From: Geojedonia litorea
GTDB lineage: Bacteria > Bacteroidota > Bacteroidia > Flavobacteriales > Flavobacteriaceae
Direction of reading: 5' to 3'
DNA length: 64,000 nt
Assembly (NCBI RefSeq): GCF_042654525.1
Contig: NZ_JBHSGP010000004.1
Location: 1 to 64,000, forward strand
Positions 17,122-26,582 of the stretch are shown here, in pieces. The translations under genes and the position numbers were made by a program. Within the stretch, counting starts at the first letter, position 1; each line of letters starts with the position of its first letter. The notes under the pieces are model-generated. The model made no database searches. It was given only the letters and a program-made list of their open reading frames with translations, and was not told where the DNA came from.

Positions 17122-17937
17122 TTACCAACTACCACCAGCGCCACCACCTGAAAAACCACCGCCTCCAAAGCCTCCGCCAAATCCGCCGCCGCCTCCAAAA
17201 CTGCCGCCTCCAAAGCCACCACTAGAACGGCCAAAACTGCCACGACCTAAATTACTTAAGATGATGGCTTCCAAAATATCGATACCTTCAGATCGGTTAC
17301 CGCGATTGCCGCCACGACCGCCACCACGTCTGTTTTTTGAAATGGAAATGAGAATAACTATAAAAATGAAGATTAAAATTACTACAAGTCCAAATGGAAA
17401 ACCATTGTTTCTTGCTACTTTTCGCGTACTTTGATAGCTTCCTGTTAAAATTTCAAATATAGCATCACTACCCTTGTCTAAACCAGTGTAATAATCACCA
17501 CGCTTAAACTCTGGGATAATAACATTTCGTACCAGTTCTCCAACTATGCCCGCTGTAAGCCGGTCTTCAACACCATAACCTGGCGATATCCAAATATTAC
17601 GATCATCTTTGGCTAATAAAATAAATACGCCATTATCTTCTTTAGCCTGACCTACACCCCATTTATGGGCCCACTTAGGAGCCAGCAAACCTATATTTTC
17701 ACCTTTGGTCGTACTGATTATAGCTACGACTATTTGGGTTGAAGTAGTGTCTGAATACCGAATAAGTTTTTGTTCAAGATTAGTTTTCTGATTTGGAGTT
17801 AGTAAATCAATATAGTCATATACACTGGTTTGTTTCTCGGGAATAGGAGGAACATTAAATTGGGCATACGTTAAAGTTTGTATACCTACACCAAAAAAGA
17901 GGAGTACAGCAAAATATATGTGCTTTAATTGTTGCAT
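17122..17937 (-). CDS. TPM-domain membrane protein with glycine-rich tail
   Basis: A 271-residue protein. The signal peptide (YFAVLLFFGVGIQTLTYAQ) is followed by a TPM (YgcG/TPM_phosphatase) domain at about 25-165 (VYDYIDLLTPNQK, STQIVVAII, GVFILLAKDDRNIWISPGYG). Then come one transmembrane helix (FGLVVILIFIFIVILISI), an RGG-rich segment and a GGFGGG tail ending GGSW, as is usual for this family. A longer frame starting at 17988 would overlap the upstream gene by 52 bp. The ATG at 17937 sits in TGATG with the upstream stop, so translational coupling is likely. It belongs to the LemA/TPM set of envelope proteins, role unproven. Confidence 0.85.
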   Translation of the reverse strand: MQQLKHIYFAVLLFFGVGIQTLTYAQFNVPPIPEKQTSVYDYIDLLTPNQKTNLEQKLIRYSDTTSTQIVVAIISTTKGENIGLLAPKWAHKWGVGQAKEDNGVFILLAKDDRNIWISPGYGVEDRLTAGIVGELVRNVIIPEFKRGDYYTGLDKGSDAIFEILTGSYQSTRKVARNNGFPFGLVVILIFIFIVILISISKNRRGGGRGGNRGNRSEGIDILEAIILSNLGRGSFGRSSGGFGGGSFGGGGGFGGGFGGGGFSGGGAGGSW

Positions 17938-18374
17938 CACCCTTTTGAAATTGAATTTGGGAGTTCGTTTTCGTCTCCATGTTGCCATGGAAAATGTTTT
18001 TGCAATTGCTCGCCTGCTTTTTTAACACCTTCTATAAGTCCTTGTTTGAATTCGCCTTTCTTAAAATGAACTTGCATAATATCTTTAGTGCTGTTCCAAA
18101 ATTCAGTTCCAACAACGTCATTAATTCCCTTGTCTCCGTAAATAACAAAGGTTTTATCTTCAACGGCTACATAAATCAATACGCCATTTTGAAGCTTGGT
18201 ATTATCCATTTTTAAGAAATGGAAAAGTTCCATGGCACGATCAAAAGCATCAGTTTTTGAAGTTCTTTCAATGTGAATTCTGATTTCACCAGAAGTTAGC
18301 AGCTCTGCTTCACGAATAGCGGCAATGATTTCTTGTTCTTCTTCTGCACTTAAAAAATCTTCAATTTTTGACAT
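17937..18374 (-). CDS. Short TPM-domain protein
   Basis: A 145-residue soluble TPM-domain protein (ITAAIREAE-like start EEQEIIAAIREAELLTSGEI, then VLIYVAVEDKTFVIYGDKGI). No signal peptide is visible, unlike its larger neighbour. It lies 5 bp after lemA and overlaps the next gene at TGATG, so lemA and both TPM genes form an operon. The lemA-tpm-tpm order is widespread in Bacteroidota. Confidence 0.85.
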   Translation of the reverse strand: MSKIEDFLSAEEEQEIIAAIREAELLTSGEIRIHIERTSKTDAFDRAMELFHFLKMDNTKLQNGVLIYVAVEDKTFVIYGDKGINDVVGTEFWNSTKDIMQVHFKKGEFKQGLIEGVKKAGEQLQKHFPWQHGDENELPNSISKG

Positions 18375-18379
18375 GGGCT

Positions 18380-18988
18380 TTAATTAAAATCGAACTCAAC
18401 ATCAACAGGTTCTTCTGCACCAGCTTCTGCATCAAAATACGGTTTACCTTCAAAATCAAATAAACCAGCAAGCATTGAGTTTGGGAATTTCTTCACATGA
18501 TTGTTATAGGGGTTGATAGCCTCGTTATAGCGCGTTCTCGCCGTTTGAATCGTATTTTCAGTACTGGTTAATTCGTCCTGTAATTTTAAAAAGTTTTGGT
18601 TAGCTTTTAAATCAGGGTATCTTTCAATCACTAATAGTAATCTTGAAAGGGCATTGCTTAATCCACTTTGAGCACTATTGAATTGTTGTAATTTTTCAGG
18701 AGTTAATTCATCAAGATTATTAATATTAATCTCAGGTTTTGTGGCTTCAGATCTTGCTTTGACAACTGCTTCTAAAGTGCTTTTTTCAAAATCGGCAGCA
18801 CCTTGTACGGTTCTAACCAAATTACCAATGAGGTCATTTCGTCGCTGATATGAGGTTTGAACATTACCCCATGCTTCACTTACATTTTCATTAAGTTCAA
18901 CTGCTGTATTATTAAATCCTACGGCCCAATTATAGATACCAAACGCGATAACTGCGATGACAATTACGGGTATTAACCATTTTTTCAT
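18380..18988 (-). CDS. lemA: LemA family protein
   Basis: A 202-residue protein with an N-terminal membrane anchor (WLIPVIVIAVIAFGIYNW) followed by a long helical domain typical of LemA: AWGNVQTSYQRRNDLIGNLV, LSRLLLVIERYPDLKANQNF, ARTRYNEAINPYNNHVKKFP. Function unclear; LemA proteins are coiled helical envelope proteins usually encoded next to TPM-domain proteins, as here. Confidence 0.92.
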   Translation of the reverse strand: MKKWLIPVIVIAVIAFGIYNWAVGFNNTAVELNENVSEAWGNVQTSYQRRNDLIGNLVRTVQGAADFEKSTLEAVVKARSEATKPEININNLDELTPEKLQQFNSAQSGLSNALSRLLLVIERYPDLKANQNFLKLQDELTSTENTIQTARTRYNEAINPYNNHVKKFPNSMLAGLFDFEGKPYFDAEAGAEEPVDVEFDFN

Positions 18989-19066
18989 AGTATAAGAATT
19001 TTGAGTTAGTTATAAATGTTGAAGCTAATTGCTTCTATGTTATTAGTAATGTGATATAACAGAATG

Positions 19067-19396
19067 TTACAGTTGGGTTTTAATTTTAATTAATTGGGCC
19101 TTAACATTCTCTAACTTGTTAATAATTTCGAAATTATTTAAGGATTGTTTGCGCTCTTCTTTAAGGTGAGTTTTAGCACCTTCTAAAGTAAAGCCGCGCT
19201 CTTTTACCAAGTGGTAAATAAATTTAAGGTGTTTAATGTCCTCGGGCGTAAATTTTCTATTGCCCTTGGCATTTTTTTTAGGTTTTAAAATATCAAACTC
19301 TTTTTCCCAAAACCTAATTAAAGAGGTGTTTACATTAAAAGCTTTGGCGACTTCGCCAATGCCATAATATCGTTTTTCAGGAAGTTGGATGTACAT
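19067..19396 (-). CDS. MerR family transcriptional regulator
   Basis: A 109-residue protein with an N-terminal MerR helix-turn-helix (YYGIGEVAKAFNVNTSLIRF, WEKEF, GNRKFTPEDIKHL) and a short C-terminal helix for dimerisation. No effector domain or metal-binding cysteines, so the signal is unknown. It starts 4 bp after the M23 peptidase stop, a linkage conserved in many Flavobacteria, and is probably cotranscribed with it. Confidence 0.88.
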   Translation of the reverse strand: MYIQLPEKRYYGIGEVAKAFNVNTSLIRFWEKEFDILKPKKNAKGNRKFTPEDIKHLKFIYHLVKERGFTLEGAKTHLKEERKQSLNNFEIINKLENVKAQLIKIKTQL

Positions 19397-19400
19397 AGTA

Positions 19401-20372
19401 TTAATCTAATGATTGGTTTTCAAGTTGTGCTTTTTCTAGAAGCTTGCTGAATTCTTCAGCTGATAAATTACCGTAGTAGAAGTTAATAGGGTTAATACGC
19501 TCACCATCTTTGAAAATTTCATAGTGTAAATGTGGCGCCTCAGAGCGACCGGTACTTCCTATAAAACCAATAAGGTCACCACGTTTTACGCGTTGATTGT
19601 CCCTCACATTATACTTATATAAATGGGCATACAAGGATTCGTAACCATAACCATGATCTATTCTAATATGATTTCCATAACCTGTAGCGCGGTTATCGGC
19701 TCTAGTGACAACACCATCACCTGTAGCGTAAACAGGCGTACCTCTAGGGGCTGTAAAGTCCATACCATAGTGAAATTTACGAACTTTAGTAAAAGGATCG
19801 GTTCGGTACCCAAAACCTGAAGCCATTCGGGTTAGGTTTTCATTATTTACAGGTTGAATTGCTGGAATTGAAGCAAGAAATTTTTCTTTATCAGCAGCTA
19901 GCAAAGCGATTTCATCTAGAGACCTCGATTGAACAACAATTGCTTTTTGCAATACATCCAAACGTTTGTTGCTTTCTATAATAAGTTTGGAATTGTCATA
20001 GCCTTCAAACTTACTATATCTGTTAATCCCTCCAAAACCGGCACGACGCTGTTCTTCTGGGATAGGGTTGGCTTCAAAGTATAATCGATAAATACCGTTG
20101 TCGCGCTCTTCTACATTTTCAAGTGCAGCAAAGGCATCATTAACTCGTTTGTTCAGTAATTTATATTGCAGCTGCATATTTTGAAGCTCTCTAGCTAAAG
20201 CACGTTCTTTAGGGGATTGCACAAATTGACTGGCAATAAACACAAATAAAAATCCGAAAAGAGCAGAGGCTAATAAAAAAACGGCTGCATAAGTAATGGT
20301 GGTTCCTTTCTTGCGTTCAATCTTACGATAGGAAAGCGTGTCAGAATCGTAATAATATTTTACCTTACTCAT
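19401..20372 (-). CDS. M23 family metallopeptidase, membrane-anchored
   Basis: A 323-residue protein with one transmembrane helix near residues 25-48 (ITYAAVFLLASALFGFLFVF), a coiled-coil stalk at about 60-170, then an M23/LytM domain: FHYGMDFTAPRGTPVYATGD (zinc ligands H and D), GNHIRIDHGYGYESLYAHL and the HLHYEIF motif. It is expected to cut peptide cross-links in peptidoglycan and to act in growth or division. The frame runs up to 20438, but MSKVKYYYDSDTLSYRK is the usual family N-terminus. All catalytic ligands are present, so it should be active rather than an EnvC/NlpD-type activator. Confidence 0.92.
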   Translation of the reverse strand: MSKVKYYYDSDTLSYRKIERKKGTTITYAAVFLLASALFGFLFVFIASQFVQSPKERALARELQNMQLQYKLLNKRVNDAFAALENVEERDNGIYRLYFEANPIPEEQRRAGFGGINRYSKFEGYDNSKLIIESNKRLDVLQKAIVVQSRSLDEIALLAADKEKFLASIPAIQPVNNENLTRMASGFGYRTDPFTKVRKFHYGMDFTAPRGTPVYATGDGVVTRADNRATGYGNHIRIDHGYGYESLYAHLYKYNVRDNQRVKRGDLIGFIGSTGRSEAPHLHYEIFKDGERINPINFYYGNLSAEEFSKLLEKAQLENQSLD

Positions 20373-20596
20373 GTCGCAATTTATACTATTTTTGCAGTTA
20401 TAATAGACACTTATGATGTCTGTTGAACTAGTTGTCAAACGTCCAAACCAACAAAAATAGTATTTCTATAGTTTTGGATATGGTTTTTTATCAGTAAGTC
20501 GCTCTCAAAAATCATATTTTATGAACGATGGGGAGTAAAGATAAAAATTGTTTTGCAATTAATCATTTTTTAACAAAAAGACAAGAAAACTTATAC

Positions 20597-23209
20597 ATGA
20601 AGTCTCAAGAAGTCCGCTCTAAATTTTTAAACTTTTTTAAGGATAAAGCTCATAGTATTGTACCATCTGCACCAATGGTATTAAAAGATGATCCAACACT
20701 TATGTTTGTGAATTCTGGTATGGCTCCGTTTAAGGAGTACTTTCTAGGAAATGGTCAACCAAAAAACAGCAGGATTGCCGATACACAAAAGTGCTTACGC
20801 GTTTCGGGCAAGCATAATGATTTGGAAGAAGTGGGCTATGATACTTATCATCACACACTCTTTGAAATGTTGGGCAATTGGAGTTTTGGCGATTATTTCA
20901 AAAAAGAAGCCATTGCCTGGGCTTGGGAATTGTTAACAGAAGTTTATGGTATAGATAAAGACATTCTTTATGTTACCGTTTTTGAAGGCAATGAAGATGA
21001 CCAATTGGCCATGGATAGTGAGGCTTTTGAGCTTTGGAAGCAGTTTGTTCCTGAAGATCGCATTTTAATGGGGAACAAGAAGGATAATTTTTGGGAAATG
21101 GGCGACCAAGGGCCATGTGGACCATGTAGTGAAATTCATGTCGATATTCGTTCAGCAGAAGAAAAAGCAAAAGTACCTGGCAAAGATTTGGTGAACAAAG
21201 ACCATCCTCAAGTTGTTGAGATTTGGAACCTTGTATTTATGCAATACAACCGAAAAGCCAACGGGTCATTAGAAGTTTTGCCAAACAAACACATCGATAC
21301 TGGTATGGGGTTTGAGCGCTTATGTATGGTATTGCAAGGTGTTCAATCAAATTATGATACCGATGTTTTTACACCCATAATTAGAGAGATTGAAACCATT
21401 GCACAAAGCAATTATCGTAAAAACGAAAAGGTTGACGTGGCTATTCGCGTTATCGCCGACCATGTTCGCGCAGTGGCCTTTTCAATTGCTGATGGACAGT
21501 TACCTAGTAACACTGGTGCGGGGTATGTAATACGCCGAATTTTACGCCGTGCTATTCGTTATGGGTTCACGTTTTTAGATCAAAAACAGCCATTTATTTA
21601 TAGATTAGTTGATGTGTTGAGCGAAAAAATGGGAACAGCTTTCCCAGAATTAAAATCACAAAAACACCTGATTGAAAATGTAATCAAAGAAGAAGAAGCT
21701 TCATTTTTACGAACGCTCGATCAAGGGTTGATAATCCTTGATGGCATCGTTAAAAGCACAAAAGGAACAATGGTTTCAGGTGAAAAAGCATTTGAGCTAT
21801 ATGATACTTACGGTTTTCCAATCGACTTAACAGCTTTAATTCTTCATGAAAAAGGATTAAGTCTTGATGAAAAAGGCTTTAATGAAGAACTTCAAAAACA
21901 GAAAAACAGATCGCGGGCAGCTAGTGAAATGAGCACAGGAGATTGGACTGTTTTAATTGACGATGCCGATCAAGAGTTTATTGGATATGATGCTTTGGAA
22001 GCCAATGTTAAGATTACGCGATATAGAAAAGTAACCTCAAAAAAAGATGGGGAAATGTACCAATTAGTCTTTAATTTAACTCCTTTTTATCCTGAAGGCG
22101 GGGGACAAGTTGGTGATAAGGGTTATCTTGAGGATGTACATGGTGATGTGGTTTATATTGTTGATACAAAAAAGGAGAACAACGTAATTATACATTTCGC
22201 TAAAAGCTTGCCTGAACATCTTACAGAAAGCCACAAAGCAGTGGTAGATGCAAAACAGCGATACAGAACCGAATGTAACCATACAGCTACACATCTATTA
22301 CATCAGGCATTAAGAGAAGTTTTGGGAGATCATGTTGAGCAAAAGGGGAGTGCGGTACATTCAAAATATTTGCGTTTTGATTTTTCACATTTCTCAAAAT
22401 TGACGGTTGAAGAATTAAGGGATGTTGAAAATTTTGTCAATGCCCGTATCGATGGAAAACTTCCACTAATTGAAAAGCGCAATATTCCAATGGACGAAGC
22501 CCTTAATGAGGGCGCTATGGCCTTGTTTGGCGAAAAATATGGGGATACTGTACGCGCTGTACGATTTGGAAAGTCTATTGAACTTTGCGGTGGCACTCAT
22601 GTTAAAAACACAGCCGATATTTGGCATTTCAAAATTGTGTCGGAAGGTGCAGTTGCAGCAGGGATAAGACGTATTGAAGCGATTACCAATGATGCTGTTA
22701 AGGATTTTTATGTTGAAAATAACAGGCAGTTTTTTGAAATGAAAGATCTATTGAACAATAGCAAAGAACCTGTAAAAGCACTTCAAAGTTTACAAGAAGA
22801 AAATGCCAATCTTAAAAAGCAGATCGAAAGTTTGTTGAAAGACAAAGCAAAAAATATCAAAGGCGATTTAAAAGCTGAATTGCAAGATATAAATGGTATA
22901 AAATTTTTGGCTAAAGAATTGGATTTGGATGCTTCTGGAATTAAAGACCTTTGCTTTGAGTTAGGAAGTCAATTTGATAATCTATTCTTACTATTTGCAG
23001 CTTCATCTGACGGTAAAGCGCTACTGTCATGCTACATATCCAAAGAGTTGGTAGAAAGTAAGGGATTGAATGCTGGTCAAATTGTAAGAGATCTTGGTAA
23101 ATATATTCAAGGCGGTGGCGGTGGCCAAGCATTTTTTGCAACTGCCGGCGGGAAAAATCCTGATGGGATTCAAGAGGCTTTAGACAAAGTGAAGGATTAT
23201 ATAGCGTAA
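20597..23209 (+). CDS. alaS: Alanine--tRNA ligase
   Basis: An 870-residue class II aminoacyl-tRNA synthetase, usual length. The catalytic core begins EVRSKFLNFFKDKAHSIVPS. The editing domain carries CNHTATHLLHQALREVLGDH and CGGTHVKN, the zinc/editing motifs that clear Ser-tRNA(Ala). The C-Ala domain with a glycine-rich GGGGGQAFFATAGG ends the protein. The frame opens at 20528, but MKSQEVRSKF at 20597 is the family start. The 224-bp gap to the divergent M23 gene contains a TATTTTTG at 20387 that could be an upstream -7 box (low confidence). Confidence 0.97.
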   Translation: MKSQEVRSKFLNFFKDKAHSIVPSAPMVLKDDPTLMFVNSGMAPFKEYFLGNGQPKNSRIADTQKCLRVSGKHNDLEEVGYDTYHHTLFEMLGNWSFGDYFKKEAIAWAWELLTEVYGIDKDILYVTVFEGNEDDQLAMDSEAFELWKQFVPEDRILMGNKKDNFWEMGDQGPCGPCSEIHVDIRSAEEKAKVPGKDLVNKDHPQVVEIWNLVFMQYNRKANGSLEVLPNKHIDTGMGFERLCMVLQGVQSNYDTDVFTPIIREIETIAQSNYRKNEKVDVAIRVIADHVRAVAFSIADGQLPSNTGAGYVIRRILRRAIRYGFTFLDQKQPFIYRLVDVLSEKMGTAFPELKSQKHLIENVIKEEEASFLRTLDQGLIILDGIVKSTKGTMVSGEKAFELYDTYGFPIDLTALILHEKGLSLDEKGFNEELQKQKNRSRAASEMSTGDWTVLIDDADQEFIGYDALEANVKITRYRKVTSKKDGEMYQLVFNLTPFYPEGGGQVGDKGYLEDVHGDVVYIVDTKKENNVIIHFAKSLPEHLTESHKAVVDAKQRYRTECNHTATHLLHQALREVLGDHVEQKGSAVHSKYLRFDFSHFSKLTVEELRDVENFVNARIDGKLPLIEKRNIPMDEALNEGAMALFGEKYGDTVRAVRFGKSIELCGGTHVKNTADIWHFKIVSEGAVAAGIRRIEAITNDAVKDFYVENNRQFFEMKDLLNNSKEPVKALQSLQEENANLKKQIESLLKDKAKNIKGDLKAELQDINGIKFLAKELDLDASGIKDLCFELGSQFDNLFLLFAASSDGKALLSCYISKELVESKGLNAGQIVRDLGKYIQGGGGGQAFFATAGGKNPDGIQEALDKVKDYIA

Positions 23210-23212
23210 GCC

Positions 23213-24163
23213 TTGAAACTGCAAACCGAAATACCGCTCCAGCCTCAAACTTTTAATCAAATTGATTATCATTCTAAAATTTGCCTATTCGGTTCTTGTT
23301 TTGCCGAACATATTGGGCAAAAGCTGGATTATTTCAAGTTTCAGAATGAATTAAATCCATTCGGGATTCTATTCCACCCTTTGGCAATTGAAAATTTAAT
23401 AACCGCTGCCATTAATAAAAAAGTATATTCTGAAAGCGATATCTTTTTTCACAATGAACAGTGGCATAGTTTCGAGACACATTCTAGGTTGAGTAGTACC
23501 TCAAAAGACGAATTATTGAATTCTCTAAATAAGTACGTCAAATCAACAAGTCAACAAATTCATGATGCCACACATATCATATTCACTTTGGGAACTTCTT
23601 GGGTTTATAGGTATATTGAAACAGACATTGTTGTAGCTAATTGTCATAAAATTCCGCAGAAGAAATTCGTAAAAGAACTTTTAACTGTCGATGAGGTGTC
23701 GGAATCACTTCAAGGAACTGTAAGTTTGATTAGAAGTATTAACCCTAAAGCAACACTTGTTTTTACGGTTTCGCCAGTTAGACATTTAAAGGATGGATTT
23801 ATAGAAAACACTCAAAGTAAGTCACATTTAATCGCTGCCATTCATCAGCTGGTCGAACCAAGACAGAATACACATTATTTTCCATCGTATGAGATTATGA
23901 TGGATCAACTTCGAGACTATAGATTCTATTCTGAAGATATGATACATCCCAATCAAACTGCAGTTGATTTTATATGGGGACAATTTAAGAAGGTTTGGAT
24001 AGCAAATGAAGCGTCAGTAACTATGGATCAGATAGATGGTATTCAAAAAGGAATGCAACATAGGCCTTTTCATCCAAATTCTGAAGCACACCAAGAATTT
24101 CTTCAAAATTTAGAGCAAAAAAAGAAGGATTTAATGCGGCAATTTCCGCACCTTAAGTTTTAA
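23213..24163 (+). CDS. GSCFA domain protein
   Basis: A 316-residue protein of the GSCFA family (signature GSCFAEHIGQKL; later LGTSWVYRY, VSPVRHLKDG and MIHPNQTAVDFIW). The fold is SGNH-hydrolase-like with a GSC block and a D/IHP-type block, so an esterase or acetyl-transfer role is plausible but unproven. The start is a TTG 3 bp after the alaS stop; the sequence MKLQTEIPLQPQ is the normal family N-terminus, which supports it. Cotranscription with alaS is likely. Confidence 0.85.
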   Translation: MKLQTEIPLQPQTFNQIDYHSKICLFGSCFAEHIGQKLDYFKFQNELNPFGILFHPLAIENLITAAINKKVYSESDIFFHNEQWHSFETHSRLSSTSKDELLNSLNKYVKSTSQQIHDATHIIFTLGTSWVYRYIETDIVVANCHKIPQKKFVKELLTVDEVSESLQGTVSLIRSINPKATLVFTVSPVRHLKDGFIENTQSKSHLIAAIHQLVEPRQNTHYFPSYEIMMDQLRDYRFYSEDMIHPNQTAVDFIWGQFKKVWIANEASVTMDQIDGIQKGMQHRPFHPNSEAHQEFLQNLEQKKKDLMRQFPHLKF

Positions 24164-24351
24164 AATTCTTAAAATTATCAAAGGCTTACTTTTCATCATC
24201 ATTTAATGACATTTAATCGAAAAAAACAGTATAAAGCCTTGATTATGTTTTATATTAGTAGTGCTATTAATCAATTTTTTAGAAAAGCGTCAATTCGTTG
24301 TGTGTTTAAAAACGACAAGTGTTGATGCTTTTTTGTGTTTGGAAAGGAAGC

Positions 24352-24807
24352 TTATTTAACGGTTACGCTCTCTGGTACCAAAACTGAAAAATCCCCATTA
24401 TTCCTGATAACATCCCTTACAATAGACGAAGAAATATAAGAAGTTTGTGCAGCGGTTAGTAAAAATACGGTTTCTATTTTTGAGAGTTTTCTGTTGGTAT
24501 GCGCAATGGCTTTTTCAAACTCAAAATCGGCAGGATTCCGTAACCCACGAAGAATGAATTGAGCATTAATTGCTTTGCAAAAATCTATGGTTAAGCCTTC
24601 ATAGGTCACAACTTTTACTTTAGGCTCGTCTTTAAAAGCGTCTTCAATAAATTGTTGACGTTCTTTCAAAGAAAACATGTAACTCTTTTCAGAATTGATA
24701 CCTATAGCTACCACAACTTCATCAAAAAGCTTTATGCCTCGTTTGATAATATCGTAATGCCCTAGTGTGATAGGGTCAAATGAGCCTGGGAAAAGTGCAC
24801 GTTTCAT
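24352..24807 (-). CDS. coaD: Phosphopantetheine adenylyltransferase
   Basis: A 151-residue enzyme that joins ATP and 4'-phosphopantetheine to dephospho-CoA, the fourth step of CoA synthesis. Nucleotidyltransferase motif GSFDPITLGHYDI at residues 8-20, RGLRNPADFEFE in the middle and the ISSSIVRD motif near the end. It lies downstream of ddl on the same strand but has its own -7 promoter in the 70-bp gap. Confidence 0.97.
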   Translation of the reverse strand: MKRALFPGSFDPITLGHYDIIKRGIKLFDEVVVAIGINSEKSYMFSLKERQQFIEDAFKDEPKVKVVTYEGLTIDFCKAINAQFILRGLRNPADFEFEKAIAHTNRKLSKIETVFLLTAAQTSYISSSIVRDVIRNNGDFSVLVPESVTVK

Positions 24808-24853
24808 AGTTGTGTTCCGTGAAAGTGGAAATCTAATTAGAGTTAATACAAAT

Positions 24854-24861
24854 CAAATATA
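24854..24861 (-). promoter_or_regulatory. -7 promoter element for coaD
   Basis: TATATTTG on the minus strand, 46 bp before the coaD start codon and inside the ddl-coaD gap. Confidence 0.5.
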
Positions 24862-24877
24862 ACTAATATTATTTTTA

Positions 24878-25858
24878 CTAATCATTCACCAAAGCTTCTT
24901 CAATGGCATTTTCAAATAATTCGGATAAACTAATGCCTGCCGCAGCTGCTTGTTGAGGTAAAATACTGGCTTTGGTCAATCCGGGTACTGTATTGACTTC
25001 TAACAAATGCGGTTCGCCATCTTTAAAAATGTATTCACTTCGGCTAAAACCTTTCATTCGCAAAACTTCATAAACTTGTTTAGCCACTTTATTAACTTTT
25101 TCTTCCTGTTCTCTAGTTAAACGAGCAGGTGTAATCTCTTGTGATTCTCCTAAATATTTGGCCTTATAATCAAAAAAATCATTATTGCTTACAATTTCGG
25201 TTATGGGCAGAGCTTTGACCTCACCTTTGTAGGTAATCACACCAACAGAGACTTCGGTGCCATCTAAAAAGGATTCAATAATGACTTCATCATCTTCTTT
25301 AAAGGCAATATCAAGAGCCTGTTTGATGTCTTCTTTTTTGTACACTTTTGTAACTCCAAAACTACTTCCTGCACGATTGGCTTTTACAAAACATGGCAAG
25401 CCCACTTTTGAAACAATATTATCTTCATCCACAAGATCACCTTGATTGATGTAATATGAAGCGGCAGTTTTGATCCCATAGGGTTTAAGCGTACTCAAAC
25501 AATCCCGTTTGTTAAAAGTCAATGCCGCCTGATACATGCCACAACTTGTGTGCGGTATGTTGAGCAAATCCAGATAACCTTGCATAAAGCCATCTTCACC
25601 TGGCGTACCATGAATAGCATTAAACACACAATCAAAATTTATTTTTTTGGTACCAATGGTAACCGAGAAATCATTTCTGTCAATCGGGAATTCATTATTT
25701 TCAGTATCAACGTAAACCCATTTATTTTTGAATATATGAATTCTGAACGCCGCATAGCGCTCTGGATTCAATGTTTCAAAAACTACCTGACCACTTTTTA
25801 GGGATATTTCATATTCACTGGAATATCCACCCATAATGATGGCTATATTCTTTTTCAT
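24878..25858 (-). CDS. ddl: D-alanine--D-alanine ligase
   Basis: A 326-residue ATP-grasp ligase making the D-Ala-D-Ala dipeptide of peptidoglycan. IMGGYSSEYEISLKSG at the N-terminus, HGTPGEDG, the central KANRAGSSFGVTKV loop and LLEVNTVPGLT with the metal-binding E/N at the C-terminus. Length is typical. It is near other envelope genes (the M23 peptidase and the divergent PASTA protein at 26018). Confidence 0.96.
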   Translation of the reverse strand: MKKNIAIIMGGYSSEYEISLKSGQVVFETLNPERYAAFRIHIFKNKWVYVDTENNEFPIDRNDFSVTIGTKKINFDCVFNAIHGTPGEDGFMQGYLDLLNIPHTSCGMYQAALTFNKRDCLSTLKPYGIKTAASYYINQGDLVDEDNIVSKVGLPCFVKANRAGSSFGVTKVYKKEDIKQALDIAFKEDDEVIIESFLDGTEVSVGVITYKGEVKALPITEIVSNNDFFDYKAKYLGESQEITPARLTREQEEKVNKVAKQVYEVLRMKGFSRSEYIFKDGEPHLLEVNTVPGLTKASILPQQAAAAGISLSELFENAIEEALVND

Positions 25859-25989
25859 ACTATTTTAATCAGAAACATGTTAGTATTATTTAAACGCCTT
25901 GGTAAACTAAAACGAACAATAAAACGTAGGTATTATTAGTTAAGCTAAAATACGCATATAAAGCAAAACAAAAAACGCTTGTGTTTTTA

Positions 25990-25997
25990 TATATTTG
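25990..25997 (+). promoter_or_regulatory. -7 promoter element for the PASTA-rluD operon
   Basis: TATATTTG, 20 bp before the ATG at 26018. A transcript from it would begin near 26004, so an in-frame TTG at 26003 cannot be the start. Confidence 0.6.
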
Positions 25998-26017
25998 CCT
26001 AATTGAACATTTTATTC

Positions 26018-26572
26018 ATGAGCCTAGTAAAATTTCTTAGCAGTAAAGTATTTTTAAAGCAAATTGTTATAGCGTTTGTAGCTATCGTTATTATAAGTTT
26101 CCTTATGATGCAATGGCTCAAAGTCTCTACCAATCATGGTGATTTTGTTGTAGTACCAGACTTAAAAGGGAAAACACTAGAAGTTGTTGAAATTGAATTA
26201 GATGATGCCGATTTGCGTATGGAAATTCAAGATTCGGCCAATTACAATCCAAAATATCCAAAATTTTCGGTGATTGAACAATATCCTTTGGCAGGAGCAA
26301 AAGTTAAGGAAGACCGAAAAATATATCTTATACTTAATCCTTCTGGTTATAGAAAAGTCGCAGTACCCAATATTGTGAGGCGTACGTTTCGTCAGGCTAA
26401 ACCAACTTTAGAAGCGCTGGGCTTTGAAGTGGGAAGTATCACTTATAGCAATGATATTGGTAAGGACGAAGTATTAGCTATGAAATTTGAAGGAAAAACA
26501 TTAGAGGAAGGCGATATGCTTCCTATTACATCTAAAATCGATTTGGTTTTGGGTAACGGTAATAGAAATTAA
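26018..26572 (+). CDS. PASTA domain protein, membrane-anchored
   Basis: A 184-residue protein with one N-terminal transmembrane helix (KQIVIAFVAIVIISFLMMQW) and two PASTA repeats facing the periplasm (DFVVVPDLKGKTLEVVEIEL and KVAVPNIVRRTFRQAKPTLE). PASTA domains bind peptidoglycan fragments or beta-lactams in kinases and PBPs; here there is no kinase or transpeptidase domain, so it is a stand-alone sensor or scaffold. rluD starts 10 bp later, an arrangement common in Flavobacteria. Confidence 0.88.
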   Translation: MSLVKFLSSKVFLKQIVIAFVAIVIISFLMMQWLKVSTNHGDFVVVPDLKGKTLEVVEIELDDADLRMEIQDSANYNPKYPKFSVIEQYPLAGAKVKEDRKIYLILNPSGYRKVAVPNIVRRTFRQAKPTLEALGFEVGSITYSNDIGKDEVLAMKFEGKTLEEGDMLPITSKIDLVLGNGNRN

Positions 26573-26582
26573 AGCTGAACCC

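Noticed and set aside
20387..20394. TATTTTTG as a firm alaS promoter
   Set aside because: It matches the -7 box but would leave about 190 bp of leader and has no -33 partner, so it is mentioned only as a possibility.
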